64,000 nucleotides of DNA from Aurantiochytrium sp. KH105 (taxonomy: Eukaryota > Sar > Bigyra > Thraustochytrida > Thraustochytriidae), in NCBI GenBank assembly GCA_003116975.1, contig BGKB01000112.1, forward strand, positions 124,001 through 188,000, in the 5' to 3' direction. Every line of letters begins with the position of its first letter. Position 1 is the first letter of the stretch. The notes under the pieces are model-generated. The model was not told where the DNA came from and searched no databases. It saw only the letters and a program-made list of their open reading frames with translations. A program made the position numbers and the translations under genes. This document shows positions 28,493 through 37,525 of this stretch, piece by piece.

Positions 28493-31400
28493 ATGGCGCG
28501 CGGAACGCTCATCGCCGCAAGTCCCGAGCCGCAGAAAAGACCACAGGCGCTCTTCTGGGCCGCTGCAGCGCTCGCAACGGTATGGGCGTTGCGGCGGCCG
28601 ACGTGGCGCGCCAAGCTCGCGGATATCATCATGTCGGATCCAGACGCTGGACCCCATGGCAGTGGGCCTTTTCTCGTGCGGAACAAGGCCAAGCTCACGT
28701 GGTCACTCGCCGCCACGGCGCTTCTGCTCATCTACAAGTCCCGATTGAATTCCAAAATGGACGCCGATGAGGAGTCTTGGATCATGGGCGAACTCGCCAA
28801 GCAACGTGATCGTCTCGAGGGCGTCCTTGCTTTCGCTGACTCCAAACTCAAGGAAGTCACCGCCAAGCGCGCGCGTCGTCGCACACGGTCCCGCGGATCA
28901 GTATCGTCCGCAGCCTCACGCCTCAAGACAGACTCCCCAGTCGCAGCGGCAGTGGCCAAGGCCACCGTCGCTGCGATGCCAGCGACGCCACAGGATTCCA
29001 ATTCCGCTCCGGCAGCGACAGTGTCGCCAGCCTTGACGGCTGCGACGGCAGCTGGCAACACTGAAGGGGCCCCTCGCGACGCGAGTAAGGGAACGTTCTC
29101 TGACACCACGACCACATTGAACGAAAGCGATCTTGTGCAGCAGCCAAATAGTCTGGCCGTTGGATCTCAGACAGACACGGACAAGCCAAACGAAGAGGCG
29201 GCCCGTACGAACGAGAAGGAAACTAAAATGGATAATGAAGAGAGCGAGGAGACCAAGAGCAGCGACGATAATGACGCCAGCACCTCCAAGGAGGATGAGT
29301 CCGATGCAGGGTCAGACGCTGACGCGGCCGAGCACGAAGACGAGAATGTTGTCGACGTGGCTGTCATTATCGATGCAACCGAGGATGTCGCGCAATTCGA
29401 CCGAAATGACCCACTTGTGCACCAAGGGTTGCTCGGCGCTTCGCGTGCGGTGTGCCACAACATTCTCCACCTTGGCGAGCTCGACGACATTGCCGACCCA
29501 GCCAAATCAGCGTCGGCACTCACCTCGGCTACGGCCAGCAAGCTCATCGAACAGCTCGAGTTCGAGGAGGAGATTCTCGACCACGCCGATACCTTTCGTC
29601 TGGACAAGGGCCCCTATCGCGAGGCGATGCGCGAAGCTGTGCAAAGGGCCAAGCATGTGATTCGTCTACGGCGCAAGAACCAAATCATTAAAACGCTCGT
29701 GCTGCTCGAACGCGCCAAGTCGCAGTTTCCCTACATGATCGTCTCGGGTTTGTTATCCGTAGTGCACGGGTCAATTTATGCGCTGCGCACTCACTACATG
29801 AGCCAGGTCATGACCCTCGCGTACGAACAAGTCGGCGCCGCCGGGTCGGGACCGCAACGAATTCGGGAAAATATTCAGACTCTCTTCATGCTGGAGATCC
29901 TTGGTCTGCTGAGCGAGTTTGTGAGCACCAAAACCAAGTCCATGGGCCGCCGCAAGTTCGTGCTCAAGCTCAAGACAGACCTTTTTCGCAGCCTCATCAC
30001 CCAGGACATCAAGTACTTTGAGACGCACGACTTGTACGAGGCACGGCAAGTCATTGGCAATACGGACTACACGTGTTTGTCCCTCTTTGATCTCCCCATT
30101 GACACGATCCAGAACCTTTCAAGTATGAGTGCAAGCGCACTCATGCTTTGGCACAAAAACCGGCGTCTCAGTGGGTTTATGGCGGTCATGCTCCCCTTGC
30201 GTGTCATCGTCTCCGAACTGCTCTACAAGGTACAGTACCAGGTGGAGTCCTCCATGCTGACTGCCCAGGTGACAAACTTTAGCGACGTCTGGACGATTCT
30301 TGTCAACCCGAGTGGGCTGCGCACGCTGCGTAGCTTTGGCCGCGAGCCGCTCGAAACGGCCATGTTTTCCCAAGGCCTCAAGGTCAAGGATCGCTCCAAT
30401 GACCGCGTCACGCTGCTTTACAACATCTTTGAGATCTTGCGCTCGCTCGTAGACAACTCTGTGGAGATTGCCGCGCTTTGGTATGGCGGCACACTGGCAT
30501 CACGCGGTGAGCTCGACGTGTCCGATTTGGCTTCGTTCACGTCGACAGCTTCGTATGCGTTTGAGCGGGGTCGTTCCATTTTCTATCAGTTCCGCGGCCT
30601 CTTTTCCAATAATGGCATTGTCGACTCTGCAGAAAAAATGTATGACTTGCTCAACAACAAGCCGGGCATCGGGATCGACGCTCCGCCGCTCGCGAGCATG
30701 CCTACTGACGACAACACAGTCTCGTGGTCTGTGGACTTTGAACACGTCACCTTTGCCTACCCGAAGCGGCCGCAAGTCAAGGCCCTCGCAGACGTGAGCT
30801 TTTCCATTGGTGAAGGCGAACAGGTGGGCATCCTCGGGGAATCCGGGTGTGGCAAGTCGACCCTCATCTCGCTCGTGCTTCGCATGTACGACACGGATGC
30901 TGGCTGTATCCGCGTCGGGGGACGGCCCATTGCCTCATGGAACCCATTGTGGCTGCGTCGACGAATCGCAATCGTGTCGCAAGACATTTACTTGCCCTTT
31001 CGTACTGTCAAGGAGAACCTCACGTACGGTCTCTTTGACGCTCCGGCAACCGACAAGCGCAGGCGCGATGAGGAGATGCGTGCCGCTCTGCGCATGGCGC
31101 GTTGCGAGGACCTCTTTTTTGATACCAAGCGTTTTCCGCAGCAGTGGCACACGGATATTGGACGTGACGGCGCCGACCTTAGCGGCGGCGAGCGTCAGCG
31201 TCTGTGCATTGCAAGGGCCATTCTTGCCAAGCCAAGGATTCTCATTCTCGACGAGGCAACCTCTGCTCTCGATGAAGAGTCACAGTACCAAGTGCAAGAG
31301 GCGATTCAGGCCCTTTACGAGCAATCGGGCCGCCGATTGACAATTCTTTCCGTAGCGCACCGCATCTCGAACTTTCGCCACGTTGATCGACTCATTGTGC

Positions 31401-31753
31401 TCGACAAGGGCCGCGTCGTTGAACAAGGCAAGGCGTCTGACCTCGTCAAGCGCAAGGACGGCATCTTTGCCAATTATGTCAACCGCGCCACGCTTAATTT
31501 CGACGGCGAGCCCGCCGAGGGGGAGCCCTCTGAAAATCTCCTTGCTGCTGCAAAGCAGGTCATGGAAAACAGCGCCTCTGATCCGACGCCGCACCGGGAG
31601 GATGCGCAGATGGAGAATGGAAAATCTGCCAACACGCAAGCTGAAGAGAATGGAAAGGGAAAGTCCGGCCACACAGACGCTCGAGAGAACGGAAAAATTC
31701 CTTCAGGCACGGAAGCTGAAGAGCATGTCAGCTCCTCTGCAAATGCGAGCTGA
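28493..31753 (+). CDS. ABC transporter, half-size (one TMD-NBD), ABCB/MDR-like
   Basis: Start at ATG 28493 (1086 aa); an earlier open stretch begins only at a TTG. The N-terminus has two hydrophobic segments (~20-35 and ~63-80). A long polar region (~95-300) follows, Ala/Thr-rich and then strongly acidic (Glu/Asp/Ser). The ABC membrane domain spans ~410-740, opening with FPYMIVSGLLSVVHGSIYAL. The nucleotide-binding domain has Walker A GESGCGKST (~781), Q-loop SQDIYLPF, signature LSGGERQ (~896), Walker B ILILDEATSALD (~917) and H-loop SVAHR (~954). A charged tail ends the protein. Half-transporters dimerise; this type exports hydrophobic compounds or peptides, or acts in mitochondria or vacuoles. 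The acidic N-terminal extension is atypical and the substrate is unknown. Confidence 0.92.
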   Translation: MARGTLIAASPEPQKRPQALFWAAAALATVWALRRPTWRAKLADIIMSDPDAGPHGSGPFLVRNKAKLTWSLAATALLLIYKSRLNSKMDADEESWIMGELAKQRDRLEGVLAFADSKLKEVTAKRARRRTRSRGSVSSAASRLKTDSPVAAAVAKATVAAMPATPQDSNSAPAATVSPALTAATAAGNTEGAPRDASKGTFSDTTTTLNESDLVQQPNSLAVGSQTDTDKPNEEAARTNEKETKMDNEESEETKSSDDNDASTSKEDESDAGSDADAAEHEDENVVDVAVIIDATEDVAQFDRNDPLVHQGLLGASRAVCHNILHLGELDDIADPAKSASALTSATASKLIEQLEFEEEILDHADTFRLDKGPYREAMREAVQRAKHVIRLRRKNQIIKTLVLLERAKSQFPYMIVSGLLSVVHGSIYALRTHYMSQVMTLAYEQVGAAGSGPQRIRENIQTLFMLEILGLLSEFVSTKTKSMGRRKFVLKLKTDLFRSLITQDIKYFETHDLYEARQVIGNTDYTCLSLFDLPIDTIQNLSSMSASALMLWHKNRRLSGFMAVMLPLRVIVSELLYKVQYQVESSMLTAQVTNFSDVWTILVNPSGLRTLRSFGREPLETAMFSQGLKVKDRSNDRVTLLYNIFEILRSLVDNSVEIAALWYGGTLASRGELDVSDLASFTSTASYAFERGRSIFYQFRGLFSNNGIVDSAEKMYDLLNNKPGIGIDAPPLASMPTDDNTVSWSVDFEHVTFAYPKRPQVKALADVSFSIGEGEQVGILGESGCGKSTLISLVLRMYDTDAGCIRVGGRPIASWNPLWLRRRIAIVSQDIYLPFRTVKENLTYGLFDAPATDKRRRDEEMRAALRMARCEDLFFDTKRFPQQWHTDIGRDGADLSGGERQRLCIARAILAKPRILILDEATSALDEESQYQVQEAIQALYEQSGRRLTILSVAHRISNFRHVDRLIVLDKGRVVEQGKASDLVKRKDGIFANYVNRATLNFDGEPAEGEPSENLLAAAKQVMENSASDPTPHREDAQMENGKSANTQAEENGKGKSGHTDARENGKIPSGTEAEEHVSSSANAS

Positions 31754-32136
31754 TACACGCTTGTAAGCGTAGTAACATTAATAATAATCCCCTCTTCACC
31801 CCTTTATTATTTGTGCGAGCCTCCGCGAGCCTCAAGATGGTTCTTCTACTTTTCCACTCCTCTTCTCCTCTCCTCGCCAAAGAACCCATACTTGTTGCCA
31901 GCTGCTTCGTAGTAGCCTAGGCTTTGGCACTGTATAGACCGGCGAGCGATTCTTGACAAAATGACCTTTTTGCGAATGGGCGTCCGAGTCGAAGTCCACT
32001 TGCGCTGCATGCAAAACTTTGCACGCACGAGCCGCCGTGCTCTGCGCGCAGCGTCGCAGACCGAGCCGGGACAGCCAGTAGAAGAGGGGGCTGCGCGCGC
32101 CCCCCACCCACCCCTTCTTACGACTCGTACCCAATT
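31754..32136. other. intergenic, 5' of the first LOR-like gene
   Basis: 383 bases; AT-rich then GC-rich. No gene seen. Confidence 0.5.
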
Positions 32137-32793
32137 ATGTCGGACGTCCCTGTGGCGGTCCTCACCCAAGAAGACATTGAGCGAGACGCGGTCGTCGCTG
32201 GAGACGAGGTATCGAGCACCTCGCGCGACTCTCTTGCGGCGCAGCTCCCGGGCGTGGTGGCGGGTAGCACGTATAGATGCACTAGAACGGACAGCATAGT
32301 TGAATTTGTGGATTCCGAAGGCAAAGTCGTGGTCGTTCTTGACGTAGAGAAACAAGTCCTGTCTAACGCCAATGGGCTCGAGGCCTTCAAACTACGCTCT
32401 CATGTCGTCTCGAATGAGAGCGATACATCTAACAAGACCGCAAAAGATTCCCTTCTCGTTGCTTTCGAAATGAACAGTCAAGAGGAAATATATGCAAAGG
32501 TCGTACAGATTTCCGATGATGCCTCGCCAAAATTCGATCTAGACATTCGCATAAACTATCGAGGATACGAATACGAGGGCCATTACAGCGGCGAGAACTC
32601 CACGCACTTGCTCTCCCATGGCTTGTCTATCTCGTATGAAGGAAAATCTGTGGCTACAATCTTTCTCCAAGACCTTTCTTTGCAATTCTGGGGCGCCGGA
32701 ATGCGTGTAGAAACGCAAGAAGCGTGTCTGCTTCCGTCACTTCCGCTCCTCGTGGCTTCATCTCTTGTGCTATACTATAAATCTTCAAAGTGA
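32137..32793 (+). CDS. LURP-one-related/tubby-like family protein, paralogue 1
   Basis: 218 aa from ATG 32137. The N-terminus (DVPVAVLTQEDIERDAVV) matches the other two paralogues at 34.3-36.8 kb (ADLPVAVVVAQEDMDRD). The body alternates short beta strands, and the C-terminus is one hydrophobic helix (LPSLPLLVASSLVLYY). This layout, beta strands closed by a buried C-terminal helix, is that of LURP-one-related (DUF567) and tubby-C-like/scramblase folds. In this copy the strand before the helix is less family-like than in the other two. Function is unknown; LOR proteins in plants are linked to defence, and the related scramblase fold to membranes. Family membership is inferred by pattern, not search. 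Confidence 0.55.
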   Translation: MSDVPVAVLTQEDIERDAVVAGDEVSSTSRDSLAAQLPGVVAGSTYRCTRTDSIVEFVDSEGKVVVVLDVEKQVLSNANGLEAFKLRSHVVSNESDTSNKTAKDSLLVAFEMNSQEEIYAKVVQISDDASPKFDLDIRINYRGYEYEGHYSGENSTHLLSHGLSISYEGKSVATIFLQDLSLQFWGAGMRVETQEACLLPSLPLLVASSLVLYYKSSK

Positions 32794-33338
32794 AATGTGT
32801 TTTCCTTGTTTTCCGCACTTTCATTCTCGCTCTCTTTAGAAAAATTACAACTCAGACACCACGTCGAGTACGCGAGCGACCTTGACTGAGCGCAACAAAG
32901 GCACGGACAAATTCGATAATTTGGCTCGGAATAAGAAAAGAGCATCAAGGGAAAATATGAAAAGTGCACAAAAGGCATGCATTCTGTGTCTCTCTTCAAG
33001 TTGGACGAGAACGCGAACCATTTTTCGTTGCTCGTTGGCGGGGCCTGTCAACTCGTCCGCGCGCAGGGCGGGACAGGTCTCTATATACAAAAGTATTGAA
33101 CGAAAGTCCGCGAAACAAACCTACCAAGTTGGGATGCAAAGTTTTTCAGGAACACGATTCGGCCACTTCTTTCCACCCAGCCCAAGGCCGATTCGGGAAA
33201 TATACAAACGCTTACGGAAATCAGAGACTTTACAGCGTCGAGCGCAGTGGCAAGAAGCTTTAGCTACCAGCCAGCGTTTGAAGTTTGCTGATCAAGAACT
33301 TGAAGATTCAAGGCCTGCGAAAAGTTCAAAGTTTTTTT
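32794..33338. other. intergenic between LOR-like 1 and the TIR element
   Basis: No supported gene; a plus-strand frame through it (32882-33541) runs on into the transposable element and shows no domain. Confidence 0.45.
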
Positions 33339-34272
33339 TAATTAACACGGAGTTCGCGAGTAAAGTACGTGATCGTCTCCTCATAATCGAAGGCCTCCTG
33401 GGCATCAGACCCATCCGGCTTTGCCTCGATCGGCGCGCGGCCGCGGCAGCGTGCGCGCGACCCCGGGGGAGGACGCCGGCCGGGAGCGCGCGGGCGTGCG
33501 GGGTGTCCCTGCAAAATTGCTTCGGCCCGGCAAAGACCTAATCAGCAGCTAATCATCAGGAAGCATCTTAGGGAACAAGCAGGCAGAACCGGGACCTGCG
33601 AGCCCCTGAGCGTCCGTGCGGGCCTTGCGGGGGCGTAGAAGGCGCGACAAGGCCGGTGGGCGAGCCGCATGAGCGGAGTAGAANATCTTCTCGCCGTAGA
33701 GCTTCCCGTGTGAGGGACGGTGCGCCCAGCCTGGCTGGTTGCGGTCTGCAATGGGGGTGACAAAACCCCTCGCGTCTTCGTACTCAGGTTGGTCGCTGCG
33801 CATCATATCATCCACACGGCAGAACCGGCGGCGGCGCCTCTTCAGCTGCCTCCATATGGCCCTGTTCCTGCGCAAGCCCGTGCGTGAACCACGCGCACAG
33901 GCTACCCTTGACCGCGCGCCCTCTCACAGGTTTTCCTGGGCAGCAAGGCCCGTACACCCGCGGCGGCACCGCGAGCCCGCCGCACCCCTGCGATCCCCGT
34001 CTGCTCCCGCCGTTAGGCGCGCCGCCCTCCCCCTTCTGCTCCGCCCTTCACGCGCCCGCCTGCCCATATATTATATAGGGCGCCCCGGGGCGCCCGCGGT
34101 CTAACTTTGCAACGAGTTGACTTTGCAGACCAAGACTGCGGCAATCGACGTTTCTCGCCGGTGGGCGAACGGTCGACCAACCGATTCGAAAAAAAAATCA
34201 AAGCCGGAGGGGTCTAGGTGCCGATTGGCCTTCGCAAAATCATGTATTTCTCTCGTGGACTCCGTGTTAATT
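33339..34272. mobile_element. non-autonomous DNA transposon with ~75-85-bp terminal inverted repeats
   Basis: Left end 33339-33423 and right end 34199-34272 are inverse copies sharing AATTAACACGGAGT, CGAAGGCC and TCCGGCTTTG blocks in the same order, with a few substitutions and a short length difference. The 934-bp element is GC-rich inside and contains no transposase. Its termini differ from those of the 2.6-kb element, so it is a different family. It lies between two paralogous LOR-like genes. One base inside (33684) is undetermined. Confidence 0.7.
33549..33875 (-). pseudogene. 108-codon frame inside the TIR element, possible captured gene fragment
   Basis: The minus-strand frame contains a basic stretch followed by a segment (RSDQPEYEDARGFVTPIADR) that reads more like protein than background. 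I do not recognise it. Non-autonomous elements often carry host fragments, but this one may be chance. Confidence 0.2.
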
Positions 34273-34310
34273 TTAATACCTTTTGAATACGTTTTTCTCG
34301 GGATGTAGGG

Positions 34311-35036
34311 CTAACAATCACACGATTCCTCTTGGTTGGTATTCAGCTTAGCGAGAAGATAGGTTACAACCATCAACATTGCAACAGACGGATGCGAGCA
34401 GGTTGGATAAATTTCCAAGTCAAATCCCCGGAAGTAAGTTCCGGAATTAGATATCATCATGTCCCTGAACGTGACCTTTGCAACCTCTGCGTCCGCACAC
34501 TTGATCGAACAGTGTTCTGTAGTGGGTTCGAATGAATACCTTTGACCGTCGAGGATTGCCTCCTGCCTCATATCCCCTTTCGAAAGTGATTCAAAGTTGG
34601 CGTCGATAGCCAAGAGGGTGCGATCCGTCGGAAGTGCAGAATAGACGACCGTCAAGTATGTTCTCCCGGCGAAAAAGAAATCATTTTGGCTTTGAACAGG
34701 CCTGAAGTTCTTTATCACCACTCTGAGTCCCTTGATCATGTCTGCATCGAAGACGACCGCCCTCGTTTGTGACTCGTCGCACCAATTACGCTCGTATGGC
34801 TTGACCGTCATAACCTTTTCATTGGGCTCTTTCATTATGACCATGTTCGCAGTGCTCCATCCGCCCCCAAACCTGTACTTTGCAGCGCTATTAACAGTTG
34901 GGAAGAGCGCTTGCAGTTCATGGCCACAAGACGATTCCCCATCTTGCACGCCGGGTGCGGACGCGGCCGCTACAATGCCGGCATCCCGGTCCATGTCTTC
35001 TTGGGCGACCACCACTGCCACGGGTAAATCAGCCAT
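34311..35036 (-). CDS. LURP-one-related/tubby-like family protein, paralogue 2
   Basis: 241 aa from ATG 35036 (MADLPVAVVV...); an in-frame TTG precedes it. The N-terminal motif AQEDMDRD and the closing pattern (CADAEVAKVTFRDM, then FDLEIYPTC, then SVAMLMVVTYLL) match the third paralogue closely and parallel the LOR end (membrane- or core-facing strand, then a hydrophobic helix). Nine cysteines. The 5' flanking DNA resembles that of paralogue 3, which indicates a segmental tandem duplication. Function unknown. Confidence 0.6.
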   Translation of the reverse strand: MADLPVAVVVAQEDMDRDAGIVAAASAPGVQDGESSCGHELQALFPTVNSAAKYRFGGGWSTANMVIMKEPNEKVMTVKPYERNWCDESQTRAVVFDADMIKGLRVVIKNFRPVQSQNDFFFAGRTYLTVVYSALPTDRTLLAIDANFESLSKGDMRQEAILDGQRYSFEPTTEHCSIKCADAEVAKVTFRDMMISNSGTYFRGFDLEIYPTCSHPSVAMLMVVTYLLAKLNTNQEESCDC

Positions 35037-36057
35037 ATTCAAGTTCGTAACAGCGAAGACCTTTTAAGCCAAGTCCTCTCGCTTTGCTCGGCCCTTGGTT
35101 CTCTTTCCTTATCCGCGTCTCGCGTCTCCGCGCGTGCGTAGGTGCGTGCGAGTGTTCGTCTGCGTCGCAGCCTGCACGTGCCGCCAGAAGAACGAAATTG
35201 CAACCGCCTGGCCGCTGCCGCCTCACCGACACTGACGCCAATCTCGCTGCCAACGGCGATTCCGAACTACTTCGCGTGCGCGTTACGCCGGTCGTAGCCG
35301 CAGCCTCGCCGGGCGTCGCCTCGCTGCGCGTGCGTCTCAGAGGAACGCAAAGCGACTGCGAGCGAGGGAATCGTGCACACATGACCACACCGGAACCCTT
35401 TGAGCCCTGCTGCCGCTGGGGCGGTGTGTGCAGTAGGCCGCCCCCCTAGGCCTTTTCTACCTCTGTCAATCTGTATTTCTCTTGAGTTTGGACGAGACCG
35501 ACGGTTCGCAGATGAAGACTTTCGCACATCGCTGAAGCTTCTTGCTTCGCGTCGTTTTGAAGATCGAGCAGCATGTCGTTTTGATGATCGAGCAGCATGC
35601 GTCGCCTTAAAGATCGAGAGATGGGCTTACATTATGCCGTATGCAGGTCGCGCTCTTTCACTGCGACAACTGCAATTGAAAGGACGACGACGATGATGAC
35701 AATGATGAGTGACCACGCGAGCAAGAGCAATTGTCGATGTGCACCGTATGGTATACTTTTGACACCATGACAGGCCAAAGGAAGTAGTGACCAAATCGAT
35801 GTAGGATCTCTGAAACTAAGATAGTCGCAGCAAAAAACGCGACGGATGAAGATTGTAAGAGAAAATTTCTTCAAAACAAAAAGAGATAAGACAATCTAAC
35901 TCCAGCCATTGCTAGAGAATGAACGCAATGTGATGCATGTGATGCAAAGATTGATAGGCCCCGTAATGAACATTGGCTTGCGCCAAGGAGGTTTTGCGTA
36001 AGAATTCACACAGCAAGAAACGAAAGGCAAGGCTTTATCCTCCGAACTGGGTGATGC
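35037..36057. other. intergenic between LOR-like 2 and 3
   Basis: The first ~350 bp (GC-rich) resembles 36780-37020, the flank of paralogue 3. The remainder is AT-rich, with a 24-bp tandem repeat at 35551-35620. No gene seen. Confidence 0.5.
35551..35620. repeat. 24-bp tandem repeat, three diverged copies
   Basis: Units at 35551-35574 and 35575-35598 differ at one base; a third, more diverged copy follows at about 35601-35620. Each contains GATCGAG. Confidence 0.75.
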
Positions 36058-36753
36058 CTATAGTCTGAGCTCTCGCGCAGCGACGACGAAAGCCACAACC
36101 ATGAGCATCACAGCGGCCGGATCCAAGCAGGTCGAGTTGATTTGCAAATCTATTTTCGGGTATCCAACCTCCGGTGAAGACTTGTACATGACCTTTGCAA
36201 CTTCTGCTGTTCCACATTTGATCGGGATGTTCACCCCGAGTAATCCTTGGGCCTCAATTGTATACGTCCGGTTGTCAACGCGAGCGTTGAGCTTGAGATA
36301 TGATGTGCCCCCACCCTTCCTGCTTTCGGCAACAACACGCAGCATCTTGCGTCTCGTCGCCGTCGCAGAGAAGTCGACACTCAGAAAGCCTTCTTCGAGG
36401 CAACAACATTCATCGCAATCGTCGCTGCCTCCTTCTCGGCTCCCACTGAATACCTCCACTTTGGCCGCTTCGTTCATGCTGGAATCCATGAGGACTGCCC
36501 GTGTTGGCGAGCTGGCCAAAACGGACGTTGGCACCATCATCATGACCATATCATTGGATGCATTTTCAATGAGGATTGGACTGCCGCCTGCATGCGAGTA
36601 CGTGCCTGAGCTGTGCACATTGGAAAAGAGCGATTGCATCTCGTAGCTCAGATTTCCCTCGTCTTCTCGTTCATTGACCGCGGTCGCCACAATGACGGAA
36701 TTCCGGTCCATGTCACCTTGGGCGACCACCACCGCGAGGGGTAGATCGGCCAT
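36058..36753 (-). CDS. LURP-one-related/tubby-like family protein, paralogue 3
   Basis: 231 aa from ATG 36753 (MADLPLAVVVAQGDMDR); an in-frame GTG lies two codons upstream. The C-terminal half has a strand-rich pattern (YTIEAQGLLGVNIPIKCGTA, EVAKVMYKS, KIDLQINSTC) and ends in the helix DPAAVMLMVVAFVVAA. This is the copy that most resembles the LOR C-terminal signature (strand, VA+, D-x-x-I/V, hydrophobic helix). It contains an acidic CDECCC cluster not seen in the other two. Same orientation as paralogue 2. Function unknown. Confidence 0.6.
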   Translation of the reverse strand: MADLPLAVVVAQGDMDRNSVIVATAVNEREDEGNLSYEMQSLFSNVHSSGTYSHAGGSPILIENASNDMVMMMVPTSVLASSPTRAVLMDSSMNEAAKVEVFSGSREGGSDDCDECCCLEEGFLSVDFSATATRRKMLRVVAESRKGGGTSYLKLNARVDNRTYTIEAQGLLGVNIPIKCGTAEVAKVMYKSSPEVGYPKIDLQINSTCLDPAAVMLMVVAFVVAARELRL

Positions 36754-37512
36754 CTTCACGTTGTCGCCCGTGCGCCCGTGCGCCCGTACGCGGGTATGGA
36801 GTCTTCGCCCTCGCTGCCGTCAGTCTGTCTGCACGTGCCGCCCAATCTTCGAACTTCGCGCCGCCGCCGCGGCCGCTGCCGCCTGGCTGTGGCCGCTGCC
36901 GGCGCTGGCCCCGCTCTCGCTGCCGGCGCTGACCCGGTCTGCGCCGCGCGCGGCCGTCCAGGTCTCTCGCGTCGCCGCGCGTCCGTCTGCCAGGCCAGCG
37001 GAACGCAAGGGGTTTGTTTGGTCGGAGCGCCGGCGAGCGAGCGACCAGCGTCTACGACTACCACGGCACGCGCTTTGCTGGGCGCACACCTCCCGCTGGT
37101 TTTTTCATCCCAAGTGTCCCTTGAACTTTCCTCTTTCTAAACGTTCTTGCAGTTACAACTGCAAGGTTGCAGTTATAACAGCAGAGTATACTAGTGCTTC
37201 TTGTGCCCAGGCCTATCAAAGGCGGAGCAGCCGCCAAGTAGCAGCTTCGCAGATCCCGAAGCGTATCCTTGGGCGCGCTGCAGACCGGGAGTCGTGGAGC
37301 TCGGCCGCTGCTGGGCGCACATTCTTCGCTGTTTTTTCATTCCCTTGCCGACCCCAAGGTTGCCCTTGAAAGCCCTATTTCTAGATGTTCTTTTGCAGGT
37401 ACAACTGCAAAGTATGCTTCTTGTGCCTATCAAAGGCGGGCCCGAAGCAGCCGCCAGAAGCAGCTTCGCAGATCCCGAAGCGTATCCTCGGGCGCGCTGC
37501 AGACCGGGAGCC
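36754..37512. promoter_or_regulatory. divergent 5' region of LOR-like 3 and the glycosyltransferase, with a tandem duplication
   Basis: GC-rich proximal to paralogue 3. From 37078 onwards it consists of two copies of a ~220-bp module that leads up to the glycosyltransferase start. Confidence 0.55.
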
Positions 37513-37525
37513 ATGGAGCTCGGCC
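37078..37525 (+). repeat. ~220-bp tandem duplication of the glycosyltransferase 5' flank and start codon
   Basis: Unit A (37078-37306) and unit B (37311-37525) share CTGGGCGCAC, GTACAACTGCAA-like, GCTTCTTGTGCC, CTATCAAAGGCGG and a long block ending GCTGCAGACCGGGAG. Unit B carries the ATG (37513) followed by GAGCTCGGCC. Unit A has GTG at the same place (37294). Confidence 0.85.
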
